Below, piece after piece: positions 8,565-15,925 of a stretch of 64,000 nucleotides of DNA. The DNA is from Mycolicibacter terrae (GTDB lineage: Bacteria > Actinomycetota > Actinomycetes > Mycobacteriales > Mycobacteriaceae), in the NCBI RefSeq assembly GCF_010727125.1, contig NZ_AP022564.1, positions 3,596,001 through 3,660,000 of the forward strand. The letters run 5' to 3'. A model generated the notes under the pieces. That model searched no databases. It was not told the DNA's origin and worked only from the letters and a program-made list of their open reading frames with translations. Positions within the stretch are counted from its first letter, which is position 1. Each line of letters begins with the position of its first letter. A program made the position numbers and the translations under genes.

Positions 8565-9050
8565 TCAGGGTGAGCGGCGCCTGGCAGGCAGCCGGATCTG
8601 GATGTCTTCGGGTTCGATCGACGGGGTGTCAAGGTCGTCGGTGACGCGCACCCCGATGCGGCGTTGGGTGCCGGCGGCGACGAGTTCCAGCGGCGGGCCA
8701 CTGTCCTGCAGGTATTTGTCGCCCCACTGCACCAGCGCCACCAGGACCGGCAGCAGATCCTCCCCGGCCGGGGTCAGCCGATACTCGTCGTGGGCGCGTT
8801 TGCCGCATTCCTGATACGGCACCCGGGTGATGATCTGGGCGGCTTCGAGCTGCTTGAGCGCCCGGGACACGGCCGGCGCGGAGGCCCCGATCCGCTCGGT
8901 GAAGTCCTCGAACCGGGTGGTGCCGTAGAAGCATTCGCGCAGCGCCAAAAATGCCGTCTTGGTGCTCAGCACGTTGAGCAGCTTCGTCATCGAGCAGCCC
9001 TCCCCGATCGACCATCGGGTGCGGTCGCGCAGGCGGGGTTCGAACTCCAT
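8565..9050 (-). CDS. HxlR-family transcriptional regulator
   Basis: 161-residue winged-helix regulator of the HxlR/MarR-like group. Visible elements are CSMTKLLNVLSTKTAFLALRE, the recognition-helix region FEDFTERIGASAPAVSRALKQLEAAQIITR, and the wing YRLTPAGEDLLPVLVAL. The acidic/Arg C-terminal tail after residue 120 is longer than in minimal HxlR proteins. It is divergent from an SDR-tautomerase operon. Two copies of a TAACG, 4 nt, CGTTA palindrome lie in the 95-bp gap, so it probably represses itself and that operon until an effector, perhaps an enone or aldehyde, is sensed. The effector is not known. Confidence 0.85.
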   Translation of the reverse strand: MEFEPRLRDRTRWSIGEGCSMTKLLNVLSTKTAFLALRECFYGTTRFEDFTERIGASAPAVSRALKQLEAAQIITRVPYQECGKRAHDEYRLTPAGEDLLPVLVALVQWGDKYLQDSGPPLELVAAGTQRRIGVRVTDDLDTPSIEPEDIQIRLPARRRSP

Positions 9051-9068
9051 GCCGACATCCTACGTGAC

Positions 9069-9122
9069 TAACGCTTGCGTTATCCAGCAATTCGTGGTTC
9101 CATCTGACTAACGTATTCGTTA
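9069..9122. promoter_or_regulatory. Twin palindromic operators for the HxlR regulator
   Basis: Two identical half-site pairs, TAACG, 4 nt, CGTTA, occupy 9069-9082 and 9109-9122. Their centres are exactly 40 bp apart, about four helical turns. Each sits in a longer shared context (GACTAACG ... CGTTATC). The left copy is 19 bp upstream of the HxlR ATG and the right copy 23 bp upstream of the SDR ATG, so each covers one of the divergent promoters. HxlR dimers bind such palindromes. The assignment is inferred from position and symmetry. Confidence 0.7.
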
Positions 9123-9145
9123 TCTAGCCGGAAGAGGGTGTCGAG

Positions 9146-9847
9146 ATGGTCGCAGTACAAGGAAAGGTGGTTGTCGTCACCGGGGGACGCCGCGGGCTCG
9201 GCGCGGCACTGGTCGACGAGGTGCTGGCCCGCGGGGCGGCCAAGGTGTACTCGACCGGCCGATCGGCATTCACCGATGACAGGCCCCAGGTGGTGCCCCA
9301 TGCCCTCGATGTGCGCTCGGCCGAGTCGGTGGCCGCGCTGGCGCGCACCGCCGCGGACGCCGAGATCGTGTTCAACAACGCCGGCATCCTGCACCCCGGC
9401 TCACTGCTGGGCGCCGGGTTCGACGAGCTGACCGACACGTTCGACATCAACGTGTTCGGGCCGCTGCGCGTCGCCCGCGCCTTCGCCCCGATCCTGGCGG
9501 CCAACGGCGGCGGAGCGTTGGTCAACATGCATTCGGTGCTGTCGTGGCTGGGCGGCGCCGGGGCTTACGGGGCGTCCAAGGCCGCCATCTGGTCGGCGAC
9601 CAACTCGCTGCGCTCCGAGCTGGCGGCGCAGCGCACGCAGGTGGTCGGCGTGCACGCCGGGTTCATCGACACCGACATGGTCTCGGACATCGCCGCGGAC
9701 AAGACCAGCGCGGCCGAGGTCGCCCGCCGCATCGTCGACGGCGTGGAGGACGGGGCTCTCGAGGTGCTCGCCGATGACATCAGCGTCGACGTCAAGGCCG
9801 CCCTGTCGGGCCCGGTGGAAAACCTGGCCGTCACCCTGCCGGTCTGA
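9146..9847 (+). CDS. SDR family oxidoreductase
   Basis: 233-residue short-chain dehydrogenase. The cofactor motif TGGRRGLG is at about residues 12-19, NNAGIL at about 75-80, the catalytic Ser in MHSVLS near 132, and the catalytic YGASK (Tyr/Lys) at about 144-148, so it should be active. Arg residues at the TGRS position favour NADP(H). It is transcribed away from the HxlR gene through the twin operators and is followed 28 bp later by a tautomerase, forming a two-gene operon. The substrate is unknown; a carbonyl compound that is the effector of the regulator is a reasonable guess. Confidence 0.9.
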   Translation: MVAVQGKVVVVTGGRRGLGAALVDEVLARGAAKVYSTGRSAFTDDRPQVVPHALDVRSAESVAALARTAADAEIVFNNAGILHPGSLLGAGFDELTDTFDINVFGPLRVARAFAPILAANGGGALVNMHSVLSWLGGAGAYGASKAAIWSATNSLRSELAAQRTQVVGVHAGFIDTDMVSDIAADKTSAAEVARRIVDGVEDGALEVLADDISVDVKAALSGPVENLAVTLPV

Positions 9848-9875
9848 ACGCCGGCAGGTCGAGAACGGAACCGCC

Positions 9876-10301
9876 ATGCCGCTGTGGACGATTCACCACA
9901 CCCCCGGAATCTTCAGCGCCGCGGAGAAGCGCAAGCTGGCCTCGCGCATCACCGATCACTACGAGCGGGTCGGGCTGCCGCGTTTCTACGTGGTCACGCT
10001 GTTCCAGGAGACGGCTCCCGAGGATCTGTATGTCGGTGGTGAGCCGACCCCGGTCGGGGTGCGCATCGTCATCGATCACATCGCCCGGCGCGCCGGCGAC
10101 AAGGAGACCCGGCAGCGGATCGCCGGGGGGATCAGAAAGATTCTGTTGCCGTTCCTGGAGCGGCATCCGGGTCTGCACTGGGAGTTCCACGTCGACGAGA
10201 CCAGCGAAGACCTGTGGATGATCAACGGGCTGATCCCGCCGCCGGGCGGGTCGGAGGCCGAGAAGCGTTGGGCGACGGAGAATGTGGCCTCGGGGTACTG
10301 A
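9876..10301 (+). CDS. Tautomerase superfamily protein (4-OT/CaaD-like)
   Basis: 141-residue protein starting Met-Pro (MPLWTIHHTPGIFSAAEKRKLA). Removal of Met would expose the catalytic N-terminal Pro1 that defines the tautomerase superfamily. The length and the LPRFYVVTLFQE segment fit the long Tautomerase_3/cis-CaaD-like group rather than the 62-residue 4-OT type. These enzymes tautomerise enols or hydrate/dehalogenate small unsaturated acids. It is downstream of the SDR in the HxlR-controlled operon, so both probably act on one small carbonyl or acrylate-like substrate. The operon role is inference. Confidence 0.8.
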   Translation: MPLWTIHHTPGIFSAAEKRKLASRITDHYERVGLPRFYVVTLFQETAPEDLYVGGEPTPVGVRIVIDHIARRAGDKETRQRIAGGIRKILLPFLERHPGLHWEFHVDETSEDLWMINGLIPPPGGSEAEKRWATENVASGY

Positions 10302-10317
10302 GGCACACTCCTCATTG

Positions 10318-11982
10318 CTACCGCTCCGCGACGTGGCCGTTCTCGACCAGCCAGGAGCGGTCCAACCGGACGTTCTGCAACATCCGCCGGTCATGGGTGA
10401 CCAGCAACAACGCACCGTCATAGCTCTCCAGCGCCTGCTCAAGTTGCTCGATGGCGGGCAGGTCGAGATGGTTCGTCGGTTCGTCGAGGACCAGCACGTT
10501 GGTGCCACGAGCCTGCAGCAACGCCAAGCCGGCACGGGTGCGCTCCCCGGGCGAGAGGTCGTCGACCGCGCGTTCCACGTGGTCGGCGGCCAGCCCGAAC
10601 TTGGCTAGCAGGGTTCGCACGTCGGCGGTCGGCCAGGACGGCACTCGCTGCTCGAAGCGATCGATCAGCCGGGCGGGGCCGGTGAAATCGGCACGCGCCT
10701 GATCGATTTCGCCGATGGCGACGTTGGCGCCCAGACTTGCCCGGCCTGCATCGGGCTGTTGACGGCCGAGCAGTAACCGCAGCAACGTCGACTTTCCTGC
10801 CCCGTTGGGGCCGATGATGCCGATCCGCTCGCCGGCATCGACCTGCAGTGATACCGGTCCGAGGACGAAATCGCCCTGTCGCACAACAGCATTGTCGAGG
10901 GTTGCGACGACCGAACTCGACCGGGGCGCGGCGCCGATGCTGAATTGCAGGGTCCATTCCTTGCGGGGTTCGACAACCTCCTCGAGGCGGGCGATCCGGC
11001 TCTCCATCTGACGCACCTTCTGCGCCTGCTTCTCACTGGACTCGGTGGCCGCGCGGCGCCGGTTCTTGTCGTTGTCCGGTGCCTTGCGCATCGCGTTGCG
11101 CACTCCCTGGCTCGACCATTCCCGTTGCGTGCGGGCGCGGGCCACCAGGTCCGCTTTCTTCTCGGCGAACTCCTCGTACTGTTCGCGCCGGTGCCGGCGT
11201 GCGACCTCGCGCTCCTCGAGATAGCTGTCGTATCCGCCGCCGAAGACGGTGGTGGTGTTCTGGGCCAGGTCCAATTCGAGGACCCGGGTGACGCTGCGGG
11301 ACAGGAACTCCCGGTCGTGGCTGACCAGTACCACCCCGCCACGAAGATCAGCGACGAACTGCTCCAGGCGGGCCAGCCCATCGAGGTCGAGATCGTTGGT
11401 CGGCTCATCGAGCAACACGATGTCGAACCGCGACAGCAGCAATGCCGCCAGGCCCACCCGCGCTGCCTGCCCACCCGACAAGGCGCTCATCGGCGTCGAC
11501 TCGGGCCGCACGGCTTGGGTGTCCAGTCCCAGGTCGGCCAGCACGGCCGGTAGCCGGTCGTCGAGGTCGGCCGCACCGGTGGCCAGCCAGTGATCCAATG
11601 CCGTGGAGTAGCCCTCAGCCGGATCGGTGGGCGCGGCAGGCTGATCCGGATCTGCCAGGGCCGCGGCCGCGGCATCCATGGCGTGCGCGGCCTGAGCGCA
11701 GCCGGTGCGGCGCGCGATATAGGCAGCGACGGTCTCCCGCGGCACCCGTTCGTGCTCCTGCGGCAGCCAGCCGACGAACGCATCGGCCGGAGCGATGGTG
11801 ACCGCACCGTGTAGCGGCTCGAGGTCTCCGGCCAGGATCCGCAGCAGGGTGCTCTTGCCGGCGCCGTTGGCGCCCACCACGCCGATGACGTCGCCCGGCG
11901 CCACAGTCAGGTCCAAGCCCTCGAACAAGGTGCGGTGGGCGAAGCCGCCGGCCACATTCTTGGCGACGAGCGTTGCGGTCAT
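10318..11982 (-). CDS. ABC-F family ATPase
   Basis: 554-residue protein with two ABC nucleotide-binding domains and no membrane segment, the ABC-F layout. The first P-loop is GANGAGKST at residues 38-46 and the second GPNGAGKST at about 390. Both signature loops are present (LSGGQAARVGLAALLL and LSPGERTRAGLALL), and both Walker B regions read LDEPTN. Between the domains is a charged linker with EYREQYEEFAEKKADL-like helices, the P-site tRNA interaction motif. ABC-F proteins act on the ribosome as translation factors or antibiotic-protection factors. The mycobacterial homologue class is often annotated as macrolide-related. It is convergent with the tautomerase gene. Confidence 0.9.
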   Translation of the reverse strand: MTATLVAKNVAGGFAHRTLFEGLDLTVAPGDVIGVVGANGAGKSTLLRILAGDLEPLHGAVTIAPADAFVGWLPQEHERVPRETVAAYIARRTGCAQAAHAMDAAAAALADPDQPAAPTDPAEGYSTALDHWLATGAADLDDRLPAVLADLGLDTQAVRPESTPMSALSGGQAARVGLAALLLSRFDIVLLDEPTNDLDLDGLARLEQFVADLRGGVVLVSHDREFLSRSVTRVLELDLAQNTTTVFGGGYDSYLEEREVARRHRREQYEEFAEKKADLVARARTQREWSSQGVRNAMRKAPDNDKNRRRAATESSEKQAQKVRQMESRIARLEEVVEPRKEWTLQFSIGAAPRSSSVVATLDNAVVRQGDFVLGPVSLQVDAGERIGIIGPNGAGKSTLLRLLLGRQQPDAGRASLGANVAIGEIDQARADFTGPARLIDRFEQRVPSWPTADVRTLLAKFGLAADHVERAVDDLSPGERTRAGLALLQARGTNVLVLDEPTNHLDLPAIEQLEQALESYDGALLLVTHDRRMLQNVRLDRSWLVENGHVAER

Positions 11983-12370
11983 CGCTACATGGTCGCACCG
12001 GCCGGCGACGGACCGACGGGATGGCGGTGTGCGGGCACGGCCAGTGGCCGCGTTGGGGTCACTGCAACCCCCTCACGTTGGAAAGGCCGCCGCCGCCGTC
12101 GGCCGGTGCAGCCACGAAGAGTTCACCCGACCGGAATTCACGGGAAGGTTTGTCGTCACAGCGGTCGGCATCGATCACCGCGGGCTCCTAAGGCAAGGCG
12201 CCACCAACGACGCCTGTGTCGCATTGCCGAGCAGCTTAGAGGGCGGTGCCGACACCCCGATCAGGTCGTGCGTTGTCGCGGATCACCCGCGCATCGTCAT
12301 TCCCGGCAAGAAGTGACGCCACCGGCCAAGCCGCCGAAGTGTTTCAACTGCGCGGACGGCTCGTCACCTG
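11983..12370. other. Stretch without a convincing gene
   Basis: About 390 bases between the ABC-F start and a SigF-like promoter. Forward open frames exist but lack a ribosome site, a plausible start and recognisable protein features. I see no tRNA, repeat or strong hairpin here. It probably holds the ABC-F promoter region and spacer DNA. Confidence 0.5.
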
Positions 12371-12396
12371 GGTTTATGCGCGACGGAAACCGGGAA
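12371..12396 (+). promoter_or_regulatory. SigF-type promoter
   Basis: GGTTT (12371-12375), a 16-bp spacer, and GGGAA (12392-12396) closely match the mycobacterial SigF consensus GGTTT-N15-17-GGGTA, with one mismatch in the -10. It lies 53 bp before the DUF6131 ATG. This suggests general-stress or stationary-phase expression of that gene and the coiled-coil membrane protein after it. Confidence 0.55.
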
Positions 12397-12449
12397 TGCT
12401 GCGAAACGACAGTTATTAGCCCCTCTTCCACAGAAATCGAGTAACCGCC

Positions 12450-12629
12450 ATGATTGCCCTCGGAGTGCTCCTCATCATTCTCGGTCTTGTTCTGCCCGCT
12501 CTCATCCCGACCTTCGCCTACGCCCACCTGATGGTGGTGATCGGGGTCATTCTCCTCGTCGTCGGCCTCGTGCTGATGCTGGCCGGACGGATGGGCAGCC
12601 CGGTGGGCGGTCGCCGTCATTACTACTGA
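12450..12629 (+). CDS. DUF6131 small membrane protein
   Basis: 59-residue protein, almost wholly two hydrophobic helices (MIALGVLLIILGLVLPALI and LMVVIGVILLVVGLVLMLAG), ending in GRMGSPVGGRRHYY. The C-terminal GGRRHYY tail is characteristic of the mycobacterial DUF6131 family. The start follows GAGTAACCGCC, and the frame is closed by TGA. It is preceded by a SigF-like promoter and followed 34 bp later by another small membrane protein. No function is known for the family; a stress-linked membrane role is suggested by the promoter only. Confidence 0.85.
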   Translation: MIALGVLLIILGLVLPALIPTFAYAHLMVVIGVILLVVGLVLMLAGRMGSPVGGRRHYY

Positions 12630-12663
12630 CGGCCCGTCTACCAGCAACGCAAAGGGAACCGCA

Positions 12664-13041
12664 ATGAGTAGCAGCACCATCATTCTCATCGTTGTCGTCG
12701 CGATCGTGGCCGTCCTGGTCCTGATCGCTGTCGCCTTCATCGCGCGCAACAAGCGCACTGAGCGGCGTCGCAGCCAGGCCGAGGAGATCCGCGACAAAGC
12801 CGCCGAGCAGGCTCATGAGGTGGGACAGCGCGAAGCCCACGCTGAGGAGATTGCGGCCAAGAGCCGCGCCATGCGAGCCGAATCCGAAGCGCTGGCAGCG
12901 CAAGCGGCGAGCCTGGAACACCAGGCTCACCAACACCGCAGTGAGGCGGCTACCGCGCGCAGCGAATTGGACTCCGAATACGAACGCGCCGACAAGCTCG
13001 ATCCCGGCGCACCCACGTCCGACACCCCTCCGGCCCGGTAA
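12664..13041 (+). CDS. Single-pass membrane protein with coiled coil
   Basis: 125-residue protein with one N-terminal transmembrane helix (STIILIVVVAIVAVLVLIAVAFI, about residues 4-26), then a basic stop-transfer RNKRTERRR. A long Ala/Glu/Gln-rich heptad region (about 38-110) predicts a coiled coil, and the tail is Pro-rich. The ATG follows AAGGGAACCGCA, a fair ribosome site. It lies 34 bp after DUF6131 and is probably co-transcribed from the SigF-like promoter. Proteins of this shape are common beside DUF6131 genes in mycobacteria. No enzymatic motif is seen. Confidence 0.75.
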   Translation: MSSSTIILIVVVAIVAVLVLIAVAFIARNKRTERRRSQAEEIRDKAAEQAHEVGQREAHAEEIAAKSRAMRAESEALAAQAASLEHQAHQHRSEAATARSELDSEYERADKLDPGAPTSDTPPAR

Positions 13042-13108
13042 CGCTCTCGAACCGAGCCGAAACGGACCTGATCGGCATCGCCGATTAGGCCCCGTACCCT
13101 TACCAGGC

Positions 13109-14527
13109 GTGACCGCCATCGACCCGGACAAACTCGCCACCTGCCTTCAGGTGCTCGCCGAGGTCGATGCGCTGCCGCCGGAGCATCCCGATGCGATCAC
13201 CGTGCGCCGCGCCACCGCACGGATGTTCAAGGCGGTAAAGAAGGCCCGCCGTGACGCCAAACGCGATGCGGTGGCCGCCGCGGACAAGGCCGTCGTCGCC
13301 GCTACCGCTACCGGCGCCCCGGGCCGCATCGACGACGAGACCCAAGGCATCCCACTGGTATCGGCCGCCAAGGGCGCGTCGGCGGGCACCCTGATCCGCT
13401 CCCGGGCCTGCTACATCTGCAAGGCCCACTACACGCAGGTGGATGCGTTCTATCACCAGCTCTGCCCAGATTGTGCCGCCTTCAGCCGGGCCAAACGCGA
13501 GGCCCGCACCGACCTGACCGGCCGGCGGGCCCTGCTCACCGGCGGGCGCGCCAAGATCGGCATGTACATCGCGCTGCGGCTGTTGCGCGACGGCGCGCAC
13601 ACCACCATCACCACCCGCTTCCCCAACGACGCGGTGCGCCGCTTCGCTGCGATGCCCGACCATGCCGACTGGCTACACCGGCTGCAGGTGGTGGGCATCG
13701 ACCTGCGCGACCCGGCGCAAGTTGTCGCCCTGGCCGACACGGTGGCCGGCCAGGGACCGCTGGACATCCTGATCAACAACGCCGCGCAGACGGTGCGGCG
13801 CGCCCCCGGCTCGTACGCGGCTCTGGTCGAGGCTGAGCGCACCCCGGCCTCTGAGCTGGTCGACGTGATCACCTTCGATCACGTCAGCGACGCCCACCCG
13901 GCCGCGCTGGCGGGCAGCCTCGCCGAGCATCAGGCACCGCACGCCTTGACCGAACTGGCCTTGACCGCCCGCAGTGCCTCTCCGGCGCGCATCGCTGCCG
14001 GCACAGCGATCGATGCGGGCGGGCTGCTGCCCGATACCGCGGCGATCAACAGCTGGACCCAACGCGTGCACGAGGTCGACGCCCTGGAGTTGCTCGAGGT
14101 GCAACTGTGCAATCAGACCGCACCGTTCATTTTGGTGAGCCGGCTGCGTCCGGCGATGGCGGCGTCCACCGCGCGTCGTAAATATGTGGTGAATGTGTCG
14201 GCCATGGAGGGCCAGTTTTCCCGCCGCTACAAGGGTTCGGGGCATCCGCACACCAACATGGCCAAGGCCGCGCTGAACATGCTCACCCGCACCAGCGCGG
14301 CGGAGATGCTGGAGAGCGACGGGATCCTGATGACCGCGGTGGACACCGGCTGGATCACCGATGAACGCCCGCACCCCACCAAGCTGCGGTTGGCCGAGGA
14401 GGGTTTCCACGCGCCGCTGGATCTGGTCGACGGCGCCGCCCGGGTGTATGACCCGATCGTGCGCGGGGAGGCCGGCGAGGATCTCCACGGGTGTTTTCTC
14501 AAGGATTACGCGCCAAGCAACTGGTAA
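13109..14527 (+). CDS. SDR oxidoreductase with N-terminal CxxC/CxxC extension
   Basis: 472-residue protein starting at the GTG at 13109; longer readings overlap the upstream gene. Residues about 1-90 are helical and charged. Then comes a zinc-knuckle-like segment, CYIC, 18 residues, CPDC (about 98-121). An SDR Rossmann domain follows, with LLTGGRAKIGMYIALRLLRDGA (about 145), ILINNAAQTVRR (about 222), VNVSAMEGQFSRRYKG (Ser and Tyr region) and HTNMAKAALNM with the Lys. The usual YxxxK is replaced by a HTNMAK context with Tyr about ten residues earlier, which is unusual. It is a large SDR with unknown substrate. Confidence 0.8.
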   Translation: MTAIDPDKLATCLQVLAEVDALPPEHPDAITVRRATARMFKAVKKARRDAKRDAVAAADKAVVAATATGAPGRIDDETQGIPLVSAAKGASAGTLIRSRACYICKAHYTQVDAFYHQLCPDCAAFSRAKREARTDLTGRRALLTGGRAKIGMYIALRLLRDGAHTTITTRFPNDAVRRFAAMPDHADWLHRLQVVGIDLRDPAQVVALADTVAGQGPLDILINNAAQTVRRAPGSYAALVEAERTPASELVDVITFDHVSDAHPAALAGSLAEHQAPHALTELALTARSASPARIAAGTAIDAGGLLPDTAAINSWTQRVHEVDALELLEVQLCNQTAPFILVSRLRPAMAASTARRKYVVNVSAMEGQFSRRYKGSGHPHTNMAKAALNMLTRTSAAEMLESDGILMTAVDTGWITDERPHPTKLRLAEEGFHAPLDLVDGAARVYDPIVRGEAGEDLHGCFLKDYAPSNW

Positions 14528-14545
14528 GGACAGGGCGAGAGAACC

Positions 14546-15013
14546 TCACGCTGCGTGCGGCAAGTCCCGCTCGGCACTCCCCTCGCGTGGCTCCGAACCC
14601 CGTGCCGCCGGCGCCCACCCGACATACGCCAGATACAGCCCCAGCACCGCGAACGCCACATAGACGATCCGCCACACGCTCACCGCGCCCATCCAGTCCG
14701 CCGGCAACGACAGGACGGTCGCTGGAAACGCCACCAGCAGCGCACCTTTAACCGCGGTCAGCCAGCCCAGCGCCGACACGCTGAACGCCGCCACCCCGCG
14801 CCAGTGCGGGTGCAGCGCGATTACCACCAGGCCGGCCAGCAAGGTGAACGCACCAGCAACCCACGCCCACAACGGATCGTCCGCGGCTTCGGAGACACGC
14901 GTCCACAGCTGCGGGCCTTGCACGGCGGCGGTCAAACAGAGAACGGCCAGAAACGGGCCGATCACCCGGGCGAACATCCGGGTGGTGTGCTGGGTGTGAA
15001 TCGAGGTGCTCAT
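14546..15013 (-). CDS. Four-helix membrane protein, hypothetical
   Basis: 155-residue integral membrane protein with about four hydrophobic segments: FARVIGPFLAVLCLTAAV, WAWVAGAFTLLAGLVVIAL, FSVSALGWLTAVKGALLVAF and VWRIVYVAFAVLGLYLAYVGW. The hydrophilic tail is charged. The ATG at 15013 is preceded by AAGGACGACACG, a fair ribosome site. It is convergent with the SDR gene. No family or function is recognised. Confidence 0.7.
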   Translation of the reverse strand: MSTSIHTQHTTRMFARVIGPFLAVLCLTAAVQGPQLWTRVSEAADDPLWAWVAGAFTLLAGLVVIALHPHWRGVAAFSVSALGWLTAVKGALLVAFPATVLSLPADWMGAVSVWRIVYVAFAVLGLYLAYVGWAPAARGSEPREGSAERDLPHAA

Positions 15014-15145
15014 CGTGTCGTCCTTCCCGAGCGTCCCCCTTAGCCGCCATTGTCCTCCCGAAACCGCGGCCGCGCCGCGATTTACCACCCCCTCGGTAGA
15101 GTCGATGCATTCCATCGCGACGAGCATCCCGGGAGCACACCTGAC

Positions 15146-15922
15146 ATGGCTGCCTCCCGAAAACTTCCCCTCAGCGCCCTGATCACGCGGCTGGCCATCG
15201 CCGTCGTCATCGTCGCGATCTCGGTGGGCACCATCTGGGCCAGCCGCGCCCACCCGATACGCAACCCGAGCCCGATCCCCACGGCCAAGGCGATCGGCCC
15301 CGGGATCGGCATCGACGTCACGTCTGCCGATGACCCCGAGAACATCATCTGCACGGCGGGATTTCTGGTGCGCACCAAGGACGACCGGCCGGCCCTGCTG
15401 TCCGCCGGGCATTGCAACAAGGCCGGCGGTCCCGGGACGGTGGCCATCCGCCACGGTGGCCTCTACAAGTACCCGATCGTCGGCACCTTCACCGAAAGCA
15501 TCTACGACGGCAACAACTGGAACGACTTCGACATCGGGCTGATCGCCCTGGACCCCGGCAAGATCCCGCTGAGCTCCGAGGTCGACGGCCATCCGGTGAC
15601 CGGTCTGGCCGATCGAGTCGAAATCGGGGACACCCTCTGCCATTTCGGTATCCGCAGCGGCGGCGCGGAGTGCGGGCCGGTGGCCGCCAGCGAGGAGAAC
15701 AAGATCCGGTTCGCCGCGGCCGCCCGCTGCGGCGACTCCGGCGGCCCGGTCTACCGGCTACAACCCGACGGCACCGCCGAAGCGGTCGGGATCTTTATCG
15801 CGGTGTCCAACGGGGACTATTCCGAGCCGACCTGCGATGGAGACCATGTCTACTCCGTCGCGCAGCTGATCAAGCCGTGGCTGGCAGCGTGGGAGCTGAC
15901 CCTGGTCACCACCGCACCATAA
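15146..15922 (+). CDS. Secreted or anchored trypsin-like serine protease
   Basis: 258-residue S1-family protease. An N-terminal hydrophobic helix (about residues 12-31, ITRLAIAVVIVAISVGTIWA) acts as a signal or anchor, so the protease domain should be outside the membrane. The triad is complete: His in SAGHC (about 90), Asp in NDFDIGLI (about 131) and Ser in CGDSGGPV (about 197). Paired Cys residues flank the active site. The ATG at 15146 gives a proper signal segment. A paralogue lies at 17605-18333, on the far side of selO. The two share long blocks such as AIGPGIGIDV, DGHPVTG and CGDSGGPVYRL. Target proteins are unknown. Confidence 0.88.
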   Translation: MAASRKLPLSALITRLAIAVVIVAISVGTIWASRAHPIRNPSPIPTAKAIGPGIGIDVTSADDPENIICTAGFLVRTKDDRPALLSAGHCNKAGGPGTVAIRHGGLYKYPIVGTFTESIYDGNNWNDFDIGLIALDPGKIPLSSEVDGHPVTGLADRVEIGDTLCHFGIRSGGAECGPVAASEENKIRFAAAARCGDSGGPVYRLQPDGTAEAVGIFIAVSNGDYSEPTCDGDHVYSVAQLIKPWLAAWELTLVTTAP

Positions 15923-15925
15923 GTC

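Noticed and set aside
12815..13108. Longer N-terminus for the large SDR starting at 12815
   Set aside because: The extension overlaps the coiled-coil protein in another frame and is low-complexity; the GTG at 13109 gives a natural start.
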